Shown here: positions 32,857-42,383 of the stretch, in pieces
Position numbering within the stretch: the stretch's first letter is position 1
Layout: each line of letters begins with the position of its first letter
Assembly (NCBI GenBank): GCA_937128235.1
Contig: CAKZMG010000260.1
Location: forward strand, 1 to 44,322
Source: an uncultured Verrucomicrobiales bacterium
GTDB lineage: Bacteria > Verrucomicrobiota > Verrucomicrobiia > Verrucomicrobiales > Akkermansiaceae
Direction: 5' to 3'
Length of the DNA stretch: 44,322 nucleotides
Made by a program: the position numbers and the translations under genes
Notes under the pieces: model-generated
Database searches by the model: none
Told to the model about the DNA's origin: nothing
What the model saw: the letters and a program-made list of their open reading frames with translations, nothing else

Positions 32857-35187
32857 TTATTTCTTTTTCTTATCCGAGCGCTTCATCATTTGAGATTGAT
32901 TTCTGGGAAATTTCAACTCAAGTGATTCGTCCTCATTTTTTACTTTAAAGTGCCCTAGAATTTTCTGAGTAATGATTACTTTGCCTTTTTGTATAGGCAT
33001 GATTTCCACATTATTTACATCTAAAGTTTTCCAAACAATAGCAACTCCCATTCCAGTTGCAGTAATCAAGCGACCATTACCATCTGGAAGTAAAATAATA
33101 GCTAAGGTTTTAAATTCAGATTTACCATTAGTCCATGTTCCAAGCCAAGCAGCATTAGGATCACCAGGGTATTGTTTTTTGAAAGCTTGAAGTGATTCTT
33201 TTTGAGCATCCGTTAGTGGTAAAAAATTCAATGCTGTAGTGTAATTAGTTTGGACAGCAAGCATGGCAGGGGTCATTCTATCATTTTGAATACTTGGCTC
33301 GCATCCCAATTTTAATAATTTACGCGCTAAGACTTCATTTCTATGAGCAATAGCATACCAGAGAAGCGGTTGTTTGTTAGCCACTTTGATAGAATGTCCT
33401 TTTTCTAGATAGTCATCCAAAAGGTCTGATCGATTAGTTTTTACAATGCTGATAACATAAGCTTCAAGTAACTTGGTGGTGGGCTTCCCATCTAACAGTA
33501 ATGATGCGATCTCGGGAGTCCAGAGCATAGCATTAGTCTTGATCAGATGTGTTTTTATTTCAGGATTTTGCTTTATCCATTGCTTCATAGTTTTATAAGC
33601 TTTATTCTGCACTGCTATATTAGTCCATTGTTCATAACGGTGATCATAGGGACGAGTGCCAAGAGGCAACCATAGATTATTTAATAGACTGGAAAATTCT
33701 TCAGGATTGTCATTTTTTATTGCATCAGCAATCTCATTTTCAGTCGAATAAAATGTTTTAAGCTCATCTAGATTTCTGAGACTGGTGATGTATTGAGTAG
33801 CATTTTTTCCAGCTCTTTTCATATAGTAATGGCGAGCGGAGCGCGCAACTGACTGGTAGTTGTCATCGGTCAGTTTTTTTAGATCAGGTAAAGGTAACTC
33901 TGGATTTTTAGCTAAGTTAGAACGAATCATTGGTTCTGGATGGGTTAGAAGTTTTTGGATGCGGTCAGAGCTAAGAAATGGGCTCTCACAGGCAAAGCCT
34001 ACACGATTAATATCGTCAGAATGTGAAATTTTTAATGCAGCCTGAGTTAATATTGACTTAGGCACTTTAGCGGATTTTAACATTTCTGCGATGGGTGCCT
34101 CTTCTTTGGAATCCACGATTTTCTGCAAAACATCGAGTGGTGTATCTGCTCGTTTAGCTAGAGTTTCAGATGTTAAATATGGTCTAGCTGAATAGATTTT
34201 TCTCATTCTTTTCGCATCTAGTTTAGGATGCGCAGCTAAATCACCAGTGTTATAATCTTTGTCTGTTTTTATTCTTTCTATTAAGATGTCTATTATTTCC
34301 AGGCTTAGATCCTTGTTCCGTCCCAATATGGAGCGCATTCGTCTGGCTTCTTTGGTATCAGCATTGATTCTCTTAATAAATTCATCTTTCCACGCTGGAT
34401 CAGCCTTAGGGTGATTGACTACATTCCACCATATTGATGCTTCAGAATAGCTAAATGGAAGATTCCAACATACTTCTAAATCTTTCCGTTCAAGATTAGG
34501 GTGGATCGACATATAATACATAATAGTACTAGATCCTTGCCAAGGTGATATTAACTTTCTTCGTCCTATAGATTTAGTTTTAGAAGCTGTATTCATGAGC
34601 CCACGAAGTATATCCAAAGGCATTTTTCTATGACTGGATATTATCCCAATTTCGAATTTGTTTTGTTGATGGATTTTCAGAGCTGTTTCTGCTAACCCAA
34701 GGGGAATAATATTAGGATTTATTGTAAGTGACGCTTTTACATGAAATTTAGAATATGGGCTCTTGCGGTTTCTAAAATCTGCTAACTGTTGTGGACTCTT
34801 ACCCCCCGATTTAAAGATAGTTCCTTCTAGTAATTGCTTTTCATTTTTACTCATTCCTTCGGTTAAAAGTTTTAACCCATCAGGTGTATGCTTGAATTTC
34901 AAGATTGCGCTATCATCACTGAACTCGCGCCAAGCATCTTTGAACTGAATGGTTAAGATGCCTTCTTTCAAATTCCATGTAATTGGTTGCTTGTCAAATA
35001 GCCAAAAGAACGTGCCAATTTTAGTCCCTTTGTGATCTGGATGTAAAAAGAGGGCTGCATTCCACCCATCTCTTAAGTCTACTGACCAGTTCTTTTCTAC
35101 GATTGGTAAAGTAATTTTACTTTGAGATGAGACGATGGCTATGCATTTAAGAAAGCACAGACAGATGAGGACTATAGTTTTAGGCAT
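32857..35187 (-). CDS. Exported repeat protein with LRV-like and ankyrin-like repeats, A+T-rich
   Basis: The 776-residue protein has a signal peptide (MPKTIVLICLCFLKCIAIVSS). A long helical middle (about 210-470) is built of short repeats with HPNLERKDLEVCWNLP, HPKLDAKRMRKIYSARP, HPEPMIRSNLAKNPELP, which resemble leucine-rich-variant-type solenoids. Near the end (about 610-660) are one or two ankyrin-like repeats (PLLWYAIAHRNEVLARKLLKLG, TPAMLAVQTNYTTALNFL). The base composition is clearly more A+T-rich than in neighbouring genes and codon choice differs, so recent acquisition is plausible. No function is known. It is followed on the minus strand by no partner gene; the cupin-like gene lies 75 bases upstream. 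Confidence 0.65.
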   Translation of the reverse strand: MPKTIVLICLCFLKCIAIVSSQSKITLPIVEKNWSVDLRDGWNAALFLHPDHKGTKIGTFFWLFDKQPITWNLKEGILTIQFKDAWREFSDDSAILKFKHTPDGLKLLTEGMSKNEKQLLEGTIFKSGGKSPQQLADFRNRKSPYSKFHVKASLTINPNIIPLGLAETALKIHQQNKFEIGIISSHRKMPLDILRGLMNTASKTKSIGRRKLISPWQGSSTIMYYMSIHPNLERKDLEVCWNLPFSYSEASIWWNVVNHPKADPAWKDEFIKRINADTKEARRMRSILGRNKDLSLEIIDILIERIKTDKDYNTGDLAAHPKLDAKRMRKIYSARPYLTSETLAKRADTPLDVLQKIVDSKEEAPIAEMLKSAKVPKSILTQAALKISHSDDINRVGFACESPFLSSDRIQKLLTHPEPMIRSNLAKNPELPLPDLKKLTDDNYQSVARSARHYYMKRAGKNATQYITSLRNLDELKTFYSTENEIADAIKNDNPEEFSSLLNNLWLPLGTRPYDHRYEQWTNIAVQNKAYKTMKQWIKQNPEIKTHLIKTNAMLWTPEIASLLLDGKPTTKLLEAYVISIVKTNRSDLLDDYLEKGHSIKVANKQPLLWYAIAHRNEVLARKLLKLGCEPSIQNDRMTPAMLAVQTNYTTALNFLPLTDAQKESLQAFKKQYPGDPNAAWLGTWTNGKSEFKTLAIILLPDGNGRLITATGMGVAIVWKTLDVNNVEIMPIQKGKVIITQKILGHFKVKNEDESLELKFPRNQSQMMKRSDKKKK

Positions 35188-35262
35188 TAGTTTTTTTAAG
35201 TGAAGTGTATTTATAGATTTGTATGATATACCATTATCAGAAATATAACAGAACTAAACTTA

Positions 35263-36480
35263 CTACAATAATAAGGGACGCAGGCAGGAATTTGCTAGGG
35301 CTTCTTCGATCTCGGTTTGTTCTGGGGTCAGGATGGGAGTTTGCGAGTCCTGTTCTGTTTTTATTGAGCATTTAAGCGTGTCTAAAAAGAGTTCAAATTG
35401 CTCTTTAATGGGGCACCCGAGATGCTCTGGAAATTCAGCATCGAGAAAAGTGAGACCGTAGTCTGAATGCTCGATGAGTTCTTCTGCCCAGCGGAGGATG
35501 GTGTCTTCTGCGGGTTGATTAGGGAATCGCTTGGTGATGAGGGTGGCGATGTCTTTTCCGTTCTGGATGTTCATTAGTAGGGCTAGGAAAAAGCGGTGCT
35601 CTGGATTCTCAATGTAGTGTCGCAGCTGCGAGATGTATTCTCGTCTCTGATGCTCCGCGAGTGTGGCTGGGATTCCTGCTGCCAGTTCACCGTGCTTATT
35701 TTGGAATGTAGTGATGGCATTTTCCCAAGCTCCTGTTTCTTGGAGGCGATCCATGTTGTGCTGGAGTGTGTGGAAGCCGCGTTCAAAATCTAATTTCTCT
35801 AACATTTCGATGATTTGTGAAACGCAATTTGAAGGTTCAATCGTCTCTAGAACATCAAGTAATTGATTACGCTTCATGGTGAGAGCATCTGTATGGTTAG
35901 GGTCAATGGCTAGGTGCGGGGGAAGGTAGTTAAATTGCGGGTCAGTGCCAGGGTCGTGCTGGGTGCGGATGACTACGGTGACTGATGGGGAGTCCAGATG
36001 GAATAGGGAGTGAATGCATTTTCTACCGGACTGAATAGGAATGGTGCGCCCAGTCTCTAACAGCTCGATCTGTTTCAGCTGGAGATCACCCACGCGTAGG
36101 TGAGGGGTGATGGATTTGGCGTTGTTAAACTCAAATTCTGAGTGGACGCTGGAGCCGTGCATGACATGGAATGCGCCAGAGAATCCGTGCTGGTGGATCT
36201 TGGTAGTGCCTTCCATCCAGAAGAGAATCTGAATGTAAAACCTAGGGTCACTGAATGCGATTAATTCTGGCTGACCGAATCCTGAATGACTCTGTGGTGG
36301 TTGGGCATCATTGCTCAGAAATTCTTGAATCATTTCTGCTAGAGGTAAGTTTTCTGATGGAGGCGCGTCCGCGTCTTGCATGGCGCGCTGGGCAATTTCT
36401 GGGAAGGCATCAAGCGAGAAGTTCTGTTGTTGCCATTGTTCTGCGACTGCGCGCCCGAGTTTTTCAAAGTAAGGATTCAT
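35263..36480 (-). CDS. Cupin-like protein of unknown function, partner of the XylR-type regulator
   Basis: The start at ATG 36480 (405 residues) follows the regulator gene by 7 bases; an upstream frame to 36558 overlaps that gene. Residues 87-110 contain a cupin metal motif, KIHQHGFSGAFHVMHGSS (His96, His98), followed by IPIQSGRKCIHSLFHL as the second half, then TVVIRT. This is the layout of cupin enzymes such as cysteine dioxygenase, but no specific reaction can be assigned. The C-terminal half (about 190-405) is helical and unassigned. Coupling to the regulator suggests it senses or modifies a ligand of the sugar system. Confidence 0.6.
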   Translation of the reverse strand: MNPYFEKLGRAVAEQWQQQNFSLDAFPEIAQRAMQDADAPPSENLPLAEMIQEFLSNDAQPPQSHSGFGQPELIAFSDPRFYIQILFWMEGTTKIHQHGFSGAFHVMHGSSVHSEFEFNNAKSITPHLRVGDLQLKQIELLETGRTIPIQSGRKCIHSLFHLDSPSVTVVIRTQHDPGTDPQFNYLPPHLAIDPNHTDALTMKRNQLLDVLETIEPSNCVSQIIEMLEKLDFERGFHTLQHNMDRLQETGAWENAITTFQNKHGELAAGIPATLAEHQRREYISQLRHYIENPEHRFFLALLMNIQNGKDIATLITKRFPNQPAEDTILRWAEELIEHSDYGLTFLDAEFPEHLGCPIKEQFELFLDTLKCSIKTEQDSQTPILTPEQTEIEEALANSCLRPLLL

Positions 36481-36487
36481 ATGGTGA

Positions 36488-37636
36488 TTAGTTGATGCGG
36501 AATGATCCAGGATTTTTTCCTGTGAGGCGTTTGACGAAGTTTGAGAGACCTGCTGCATCTGAGAAGCCAGCTTGGCTAGCGATGCTTTCTATGCTGGAAG
36601 ATTTTTCTTGGAGCAGCTCGATGATTGTTTTGATGCGAGATTTTCTGATGACTGCTGCTGGGCTGTCTGAGTCGCAGGCTGCGAAGGCTCGCTCTAGACT
36701 TCTGCGAGAGACTCCACAGGCTTTTGCTAGCTCGGTGACCTTCATGTTTCTGAGTGGGCGAGAGTTTATGTAGTCGATTGATTTCTGATGAATCAGCTGA
36801 TGGTTATCCACCTTTTGGCTGGATTGGCGAATGATGTAGCTCGCCACGCTCGATGGTGGAGAAATGGAGGGGTCTAAAATTTCTAACATTTTCCCAAGCT
36901 GTACCGCTGCGGCTCTGCCTGTGTTAGCTGGTCTCAGATCTATGCTTGATAGCGAAACGGTGCTGGACTCGCAGAGGAGGCGATCATTATCCACACCGAT
37001 CACTGCAACATCATCCGGAACCCTGAACTCTAACATTTGGCATGCTTGTAGGACGTCTAAGCCAGCTCTGTCATTGCAGGCTAGGATGCCGCATGGCTTG
37101 GGCATTTTCTTTAGCCAGGTAGCTATTTTCTTCACGGAAGCCCAGCTGAGATGTTCGTTAGTATTTAATAATAGCGTCTCGTTTTTCACGCCACTGGAGT
37201 TTACGTAGCTCTGGAAACTATTTCTTCTAGCGTCTGACCACATCACTCCCTCCCAGTGGATGAATCCGCAGTAGTTAAGATTTAAAATGCTGAATGCCTC
37301 GCTAGCCAACTTGCCTACCATTTCATCATCGGGGTGGGGTCCATTGATGTAGGTGGCGGAATCATTCTCACCAGCACGGATGAAGACGCATGGGTGTGAG
37401 CTGTCTGCTAGGTAGGTTGCCATTTTTTCAGATAATCCGCGAGCGATGATACCGTCTATGTTGCGGTGTTTTAGGTAATCTGTTAGATCGTTTAGTGTGC
37501 TATTTGCTGGGAGGCACCAGAAGTTCCAGTCGCATCCCTCTGGTCGCATGGACAGTATTCCACGCAGAATTTCTCTAGAGAAGAAGTCATCACTTGCTCC
37601 GAGATAGAGAATGTTAGGTTTTTGTTGGAATTTCAT
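36488..37636 (-). CDS. XylR/AraC-family transcriptional regulator
   Basis: The N-terminal two-thirds resembles the periplasmic-binding-like sugar domain of XylR and LacI-type regulators (PNILYLGASDDFFSREIL, CGILACNDRAGLDVLQACQMLEFRVPDDVAVIGVDND). The C-terminal 100 residues are an AraC-type double helix-turn-helix (VTELAKACGVSRRSLERAFAACDS, IESIASQAGFSDAAGLSNFVKRLTGKNPGSFR). I chose Met at 37636 (382 residues, near XylR's length); an upstream frame to 37672 is less likely. It lies back to back with the uronate operon that begins at 37709, so it probably activates or represses it. Confidence 0.85.
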   Translation of the reverse strand: MKFQQKPNILYLGASDDFFSREILRGILSMRPEGCDWNFWCLPANSTLNDLTDYLKHRNIDGIIARGLSEKMATYLADSSHPCVFIRAGENDSATYINGPHPDDEMVGKLASEAFSILNLNYCGFIHWEGVMWSDARRNSFQSYVNSSGVKNETLLLNTNEHLSWASVKKIATWLKKMPKPCGILACNDRAGLDVLQACQMLEFRVPDDVAVIGVDNDRLLCESSTVSLSSIDLRPANTGRAAAVQLGKMLEILDPSISPPSSVASYIIRQSSQKVDNHQLIHQKSIDYINSRPLRNMKVTELAKACGVSRRSLERAFAACDSDSPAAVIRKSRIKTIIELLQEKSSSIESIASQAGFSDAAGLSNFVKRLTGKNPGSFRIN

Positions 37637-37708
37637 CTGTCGCAAAATATAAAGTATATGTCCGTTCGTCAATATTGAGTTTTAGATCAAATGACCTATT
37701 CTCATTTC
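37637..37708. promoter_or_regulatory. Divergent promoter/operator region between regulator and uronate operon
   Basis: The 72-base gap contains ATAT-AAAG-TATAT, an imperfect A+T-rich dyad at about 37648-37661, and no gene. By position it should hold both promoters and the regulator's binding site. No clear -35/-10 pair stands out. Confidence 0.4.
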
Positions 37709-38692
37709 ATGCAGACAATTTACGTATCAGAGATTTCATACAATAAAGCGAAGTCCACCTTTGAAAAGGTATCCGCAGAGACGGGCTACACCTTTCAGCC
37801 AGTGAATGAAGAAGAGGCAAGTTTAGCTCAGGCGATCAAGGAAAATGGGGTAAAAGCATTCATCGCAGACATTTACCCTTACACGAATGAACTATACACG
37901 GCACTTCCAGAGGGGGGAGTCATCGCTCGCTATGGGGTGGGGCACGATAGTGTGGATAAGGAAAAGGCTAGGGCTAACGGCATCCATGTAGCGAATACTC
38001 CTGGGGTTCTGGATAATGCTGTGGCAGAGCACGCGTGTTGGATGATCGGCAACACAGCGCGTCATCTTCACACTCTTCACCCAGATACGAAGGCGAAAAA
38101 CTGGAATCCGATTCCTGGTGTGGAGCTTCAAAATCGCAAAGTCGCGATTCTAGGATTTGGTAGAATCGGTCAGAATCTCTGCCGCAAACTTTCCTTCGGA
38201 TTCGGAATGGAAGTTACTGGTGTGGATATTATCGATGAGAGCCATTTCTTCGACCAACAAGCGAACATCGGTTTCACGGAATACACTACGGATCGCGATG
38301 CGGCGATAGAAGATGCGGATTATGTGGTTCTTCTCATGGCGGTGGTTCCTGCTACGAAGCACATCGTGAATGCAGAGTTTCTCAAGAAAATGAAGTCCAC
38401 AGGCATCTTGGTTAACTCCGCTCGTGGCGCACTCGTTTGTGAAAATGATCTGTATGATGCGATCAGCAGCGGAGAGATAGCAGGTGCAGCGCTTGATGTC
38501 TTCGAAGCCGAGCCCTATCAGCCGCAAGATGCCGCTAAGGATCTCCGCTCTCTTGATAATATTCTCATGACACCGCACGTAGGCTCCAACACTGCTGAGT
38601 CAAACGCAGCCATGGCAGCCACTGCCGCGAAAAATGTAATAGAAATTTTAACTAAGGGCCCAGACGCATGTCAGAACATAGTCAACCGATAG
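37709..38692 (+). CDS. D-isomer-specific 2-hydroxyacid dehydrogenase
   Basis: The 327-residue enzyme shows the family's NAD-binding motif VAILGFGRIGQNLCRKL, the catalytic Arg in NSARGALV, and the catalytic His in TPHVGSNTAESNAAM, with a Glu in the intervening EAEPYQPQD region. Such enzymes reduce 2-oxo acids or oxidise D-2-hydroxy acids; in a uronate operon a 2-ketogluconate/hydroxypyruvate reductase role (GhrB-like) is plausible, but serine-pathway phosphoglycerate dehydrogenases look alike. The start is ambiguous: ATG 37709 puts the first strand at the N terminus, ATG 37691 adds six residues. It overlaps the next gene by 25 bases. Confidence 0.86.
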   Translation: MQTIYVSEISYNKAKSTFEKVSAETGYTFQPVNEEEASLAQAIKENGVKAFIADIYPYTNELYTALPEGGVIARYGVGHDSVDKEKARANGIHVANTPGVLDNAVAEHACWMIGNTARHLHTLHPDTKAKNWNPIPGVELQNRKVAILGFGRIGQNLCRKLSFGFGMEVTGVDIIDESHFFDQQANIGFTEYTTDRDAAIEDADYVVLLMAVVPATKHIVNAEFLKKMKSTGILVNSARGALVCENDLYDAISSGEIAGAALDVFEAEPYQPQDAAKDLRSLDNILMTPHVGSNTAESNAAMAATAAKNVIEILTKGPDACQNIVNR

Positions 38693-39168
38693 AACGATCA
38701 CTCATCATTATGGGTGTGAGTGGCTGTGGTAAGTCCACCGTTGGGAAATTGCTTTCTGAGGAAACGGGAGCTGCATTTTTCGATGGTGATGACTTTCATC
38801 CAGCCGCGAACATTGCTAAAATGAAAGCAGGCATTTCTCTAACAGACGCTGACCGGCAGGGCTGGTTAGAGACTTTGAGAGATCTTTTAAGTGAGCACGA
38901 TGTACCTATTATTATTGCTTGTTCTGCATTGAAGCAAAGCTACCGAGATATTTTAGATAGTGGAAAAAATGTCCCTGAATACATCTACCTTCACGGCAGT
39001 AAGGAGACTCTGCTTAAGCGTATGCAGGCGCGTGAACATTTCATGCCAGCGTCACTCTTAGATAGTCAGCTATCCACACTAGAAGAGCCTACTAAAAACT
39101 GTCTCGCGGTGTCCATAGAGCCACCTATCAATCAAGTCATCACTGAAATTCTCTCTAACATTATTTAA
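38668..39168 (+). CDS. gntK: Gluconokinase
   Basis: The 166-residue protein has a P-loop GVSGCGKS (residues 16-23) and the gluconokinase block FFDGDDFHPAANIAKMKAGISLTDADRQGWLETL, then HGSKETLLKRMQAREHFMPASLLDSQLSTLEEP, which is highly diagnostic. It phosphorylates D-gluconate to 6-phosphogluconate. It begins 25 bases inside the preceding gene, so the two are translationally coupled. Its presence beside an SDR and a 2-hydroxyacid dehydrogenase fits a ketogluconate or idonate route that ends in 6-phosphogluconate. Confidence 0.92.
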   Translation: MSEHSQPIERSLIIMGVSGCGKSTVGKLLSEETGAAFFDGDDFHPAANIAKMKAGISLTDADRQGWLETLRDLLSEHDVPIIIACSALKQSYRDILDSGKNVPEYIYLHGSKETLLKRMQAREHFMPASLLDSQLSTLEEPTKNCLAVSIEPPINQVITEILSNII

Positions 39169-39172
39169 AATC

Positions 39173-40246
39173 ATGAACGTCGTTTCAATCGAAGACCACA
39201 ACGCACTCGTCATCGCAGCCTTCATGGCACGCGGGTATGCGCAGGATGAGGCGCAAGAAGCTGCTGACATGGCAGTAGCCGCCACATGGCATGGCAATAA
39301 CACGCACAATGCTCTCAAAGCACTCCATCTCGATGAGCTATTTGGCTCAGCTGCTGGAGGATGTGTCCCCGGTGCAGAGGTAGAAGTTTTACCCTCTAGA
39401 TTTTCTGCTACAGAGGTCTGGAATGCGAATAAGAAGCTCGGGCAGGCAGTCGCTAAACGTGCCTTTGATCGCGCAATAGAACTCGCTGAAGAGCACGGTG
39501 TAGGTATCGTTTCTGTGGATAATGCCTTCCACTATCTCTGGGGAGCTGGCTACGTGATCGAGGCTGCCAAGCGTGGATACATCGCTTATACAAACTGCAC
39601 ATCTACTCTCGCAGAAGTCGTTCCCTTCCTAGGAAAAACACCCACACTTGGGACGAATCCACATAGCTGGGGATTCCCTACAGTGGACTCCGTAGGCTTC
39701 CCTATCTGTATCGACTGGGCGACCTCTACCGTAGCCATGGGACGAGTGCAGCAACTCAAACGCGAGGGCGGAACCTTACCTCTACTAGCTGCTGTGGATG
39801 AGGATGGCGAGCCTACGCAAGACCCGCACAAGGTGAAATCACTTCTCCCATTTGGAGCGCATAAGGGTTACGGACTTTCTCTGATTAATGAGATCACTGC
39901 TGCCTATATCGGTGGTTCACTTCCGCTCCACCGTGGGCGTGCTGTTCCTAGTGATGATGAGAAAAATACTACTTCATTCTTTTTCCAGATCATTCATCCA
40001 GACGCACTCGCAGGTGGGGATTTTGCACAGGGAAGAACTCAGTCTGAGAACATCAAAGTAGTGCTCGATAATATTCTAACAGATGGAAATGAGAAGGCGA
40101 TTCTCCCCGGTTATTTTGAGGCAGAAGCGGCGAAACGCTCGGAAGCAGCGGGCGGACTACTCTTCTCTGATGCTGAATTAGAAGAGTTAAATGAAATAGC
40201 AAAAGAACTAGGACTTGACGCTATAAAACCTCTAAAAACTATCTAA
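39173..40246 (+). CDS. Ldh2/MdhC family NAD(P)-dependent oxidoreductase
   Basis: The 357-residue protein belongs to the malate/L-lactate dehydrogenase family distinct from Rossmann enzymes. It has the N-terminal helical segment, GVGIVSVDNAFHYLWGAGYVIEAA, LGTNPHSWGFP, and SLLPFGAHKGYGLSLINEI (family pattern for the NAD site). Members include ureidoglycolate, malate, delta-1-piperidine-2-carboxylate and 2,3-diketo-L-gulonate (YiaK) oxidoreductases; the last is the most fitting in a sugar-acid operon. It starts 4 bases after gntK and ends 6 bases before uxaC, within one operon. Confidence 0.87.
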   Translation: MNVVSIEDHNALVIAAFMARGYAQDEAQEAADMAVAATWHGNNTHNALKALHLDELFGSAAGGCVPGAEVEVLPSRFSATEVWNANKKLGQAVAKRAFDRAIELAEEHGVGIVSVDNAFHYLWGAGYVIEAAKRGYIAYTNCTSTLAEVVPFLGKTPTLGTNPHSWGFPTVDSVGFPICIDWATSTVAMGRVQQLKREGGTLPLLAAVDEDGEPTQDPHKVKSLLPFGAHKGYGLSLINEITAAYIGGSLPLHRGRAVPSDDEKNTTSFFFQIIHPDALAGGDFAQGRTQSENIKVVLDNILTDGNEKAILPGYFEAEAAKRSEAAGGLLFSDAELEELNEIAKELGLDAIKPLKTI

Positions 40247-40252
40247 CAGCTC

Positions 40253-41512
40253 ATGAAATATTTGCATGACAACGTCTTTCTCACCACCGCAACAGCTCAG
40301 CGGCTATATCATGACGTGGCGAAAAAATTGCCGATCATCGACTTTCATACGCATCTTCCGCAAGGAGAAATTCTTACTGATCATCGCTTCGAAAACCTCT
40401 GGGAACTCTGGCTCAAGCATGATCACTATAAATGGAGACTCATGCGCGGTTGCGGAGTTGAAGAAGATCGCATTACAGGAAGTGCTAGTCCATGGGAGAA
40501 GTTCGAAGCCTTCGCTAGCATCATGCCACTAGCACCTGGAAACCCTGTCCACCACTGGGCTCATTTGGAACTAAAGCGCGTCTTCGGGATTGATCTTATT
40601 TTAAATGCAGTGAATGCCAAGGCGATCTGGGATGATGCAAATCAACAGCTAGCAGATAATCCAAAACTCTCCGTCCAAGGGTTGTTAGAGTCATTCAATG
40701 TCGAGCTAGTCTGCACCACAGACGCTCCAGATTCTGATCTAACATCGCATCGCGAAATAGCACAGTCGGATATAAAAACCAAAGTACTACCAACCTTCCG
40801 AGTAGATTTCGTAACTGATAATGATACTCACGATCTAGAACTCCTCAAGCAGCAGCACGACCATTTCCATGAGAATGGATGTCGTCTCTCAGACCACGGA
40901 ATGCCTCACGTGCCAGAAGTGGGAAGTGCAGCATTCCACACTCTCAATGAGATTGCAAAATGGAACAAAAAGAGCGGCTGGACAATGCAACTCCATCTGG
41001 GTCCACAGCGTAGGGTCAATGAAGCCATGACCCCCATCACAGGACCTGACAGTGGCTTCGATACCATGGGTTCATGGGCACAAACCGCTCCACTTATCGC
41101 AGGTCTAAATGCTCTCAACCAAGCAGGCAATCTAGCAAAGACAATCGTTTATAATCTCTCCTCAGTTGAATCCGAGCCGATCTGCTGCGCACTGCAAAAT
41201 TTCCAGAATGAACAAGCTAAAGGGCTCGTGCAATACGGTCCAGCTTGGTGGCACTTGGATCACGTTCGTGGTATCCGCGAGCAGGTGGACATCCTCACGT
41301 CACTTGGTGCGATAGGTACATCCGTAGGCATGCTTACCGACTCACGGTCATTCACTTCTTACGTTCGGCATGAGTATTACCGCCGACTTCTCTGCCAATA
41401 CATCGGTGATGCAGCCGAAGCAGGGGAGATGCCAAACGAGCCCAAAGCGCTGGATCAGCTCATTGCAGACATCTGCTACCACAACCCCAAGAACTATTTC
41501 AATTGGGTCTAA
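40253..41512 (+). CDS. uxaC: Glucuronate isomerase
   Basis: UxaC interconverts D-glucuronate and D-fructuronate (or D-galacturonate and D-tagaturonate). The protein begins FLTTATAQRLYHDVAKKLPIIDFHTHLPQGEIL, with the metal-type HxH, then WELWLKHDHYKWRLMRGCGV and CTTDAPDSDL, and ends with the CQYIGDAAEAGEMPN..ICYHNPKNYF block seen across the family. At 419 residues it is shorter than the usual about 465-470, mostly through shorter middle loops. It is the clearest evidence that the operon handles uronic acids. Confidence 0.93.
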   Translation: MKYLHDNVFLTTATAQRLYHDVAKKLPIIDFHTHLPQGEILTDHRFENLWELWLKHDHYKWRLMRGCGVEEDRITGSASPWEKFEAFASIMPLAPGNPVHHWAHLELKRVFGIDLILNAVNAKAIWDDANQQLADNPKLSVQGLLESFNVELVCTTDAPDSDLTSHREIAQSDIKTKVLPTFRVDFVTDNDTHDLELLKQQHDHFHENGCRLSDHGMPHVPEVGSAAFHTLNEIAKWNKKSGWTMQLHLGPQRRVNEAMTPITGPDSGFDTMGSWAQTAPLIAGLNALNQAGNLAKTIVYNLSSVESEPICCALQNFQNEQAKGLVQYGPAWWHLDHVRGIREQVDILTSLGAIGTSVGMLTDSRSFTSYVRHEYYRRLLCQYIGDAAEAGEMPNEPKALDQLIADICYHNPKNYFNWV

Positions 41513-41551
41513 CATTTTTTATTTTCAATCTTCTAATCACCAATCCAAATC

Positions 41552-42322
41552 ATGCACTATTTAGAAAAATTATTCAGCCTTCAAGATAAAGTCGCAGTCG
41601 TTATTGGCGGTACTGGAGAACTCTGTAGCCACATGGCAGGCGGGCTTGCTAAGGCGGGCGCTACTGTCGTGCTCGTGGGTAGAAATGCTGAGAAAGCGCA
41701 AGCCAGGATCGATCAAATAGGCGAGAACGCGCATTTCATTGCAGCGGACATCAGCACGCGTGCATCAATAGAAACATTACTAGCAGACGTGTTGTTGCAA
41801 TTTGGTAAAGCCGATATTTTAGTAAACGGAGCAGGGATCAACTCACCAACACCCGTGCTAGATATCAGTACTACGGAGTTTGAAAATATCCTCAATGTGA
41901 ATCTAACAGCGACTCTCGTTGCTTGCCAAGTCTTTGCAAAATATTGGCTCGATAGCGATGCGGAAGGTAGCATCATCAACCTAGGATCTATCTCAGGACT
42001 CAATCCTCTCTCACGGGTGTTCTCGTACTCAGCATCAAAAGCAGCGGTACACAATCTCAGTAAGAACCTCGCTCGCGAGTGGGCGGACAAAAAAATTCGC
42101 GTCAACACACTCGTTCCAGGATTCTTCCCTGCGGAGCAAAATAAAAGCGTGCTTGATGAATCTCGCGTAGCCAGCATTATGAACCATACACCGATGGACC
42201 GCTTCGGAAATCCGGACGAACTCATCGGAGCCACCATCTTACTAGCATCTAACACCGCAGGAGGATTCATCACCGGTCACGAAATGATCGTGGACGGCGG
42301 ATTCAACTCAATGAGTATTTAA
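41552..42322 (+). CDS. Short-chain dehydrogenase/reductase, probable fructuronate/mannonate or 5-ketogluconate reductase
   Basis: The 256-residue SDR has the N-terminal [18 protein letters not shown] cofactor loop, [12 protein letters not shown] and the catalytic YSASKAAV (Tyr-x3-Lys), with the [18 protein letters not shown] end typical of classical SDRs. SDR-type D-mannonate oxidoreductases and 5-ketogluconate reductases (IdnO/GNO) are the most likely roles next to uxaC and gntK. No UxuB-type long-chain enzyme is present in the window, so this SDR may replace it. It follows uxaC by 39 bases. Confidence 0.83.
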   Translation: MHYLEKLFSLQDKVAVVIGGTGELCSHMAGGLAKAGATVVLVGRNAEKAQARIDQIGENAHFIAADISTRASIETLLADVLLQFGKADILVNGAGINSPTPVLDISTTEFENILNVNLTATLVACQVFAKYWLDSDAEGSIINLGSISGLNPLSRVFSYSASKAAVHNLSKNLAREWADKKIRVNTLVPGFFPAEQNKSVLDESRVASIMNHTPMDRFGNPDELIGATILLASNTAGGFITGHEMIVDGGFNSMSI

Positions 42323-42383
42323 CATAGCGTGCCAGACGCTTCTAGCTTCTGCCCATTTTATCACCCAAAACACTACAAATATC

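Noticed and set aside
12189-36350. AGAGGTAAGT as splice donor sites
   Set aside because: The context is bacterial and genes are continuous across the words; no acceptor pattern or interrupted frame.
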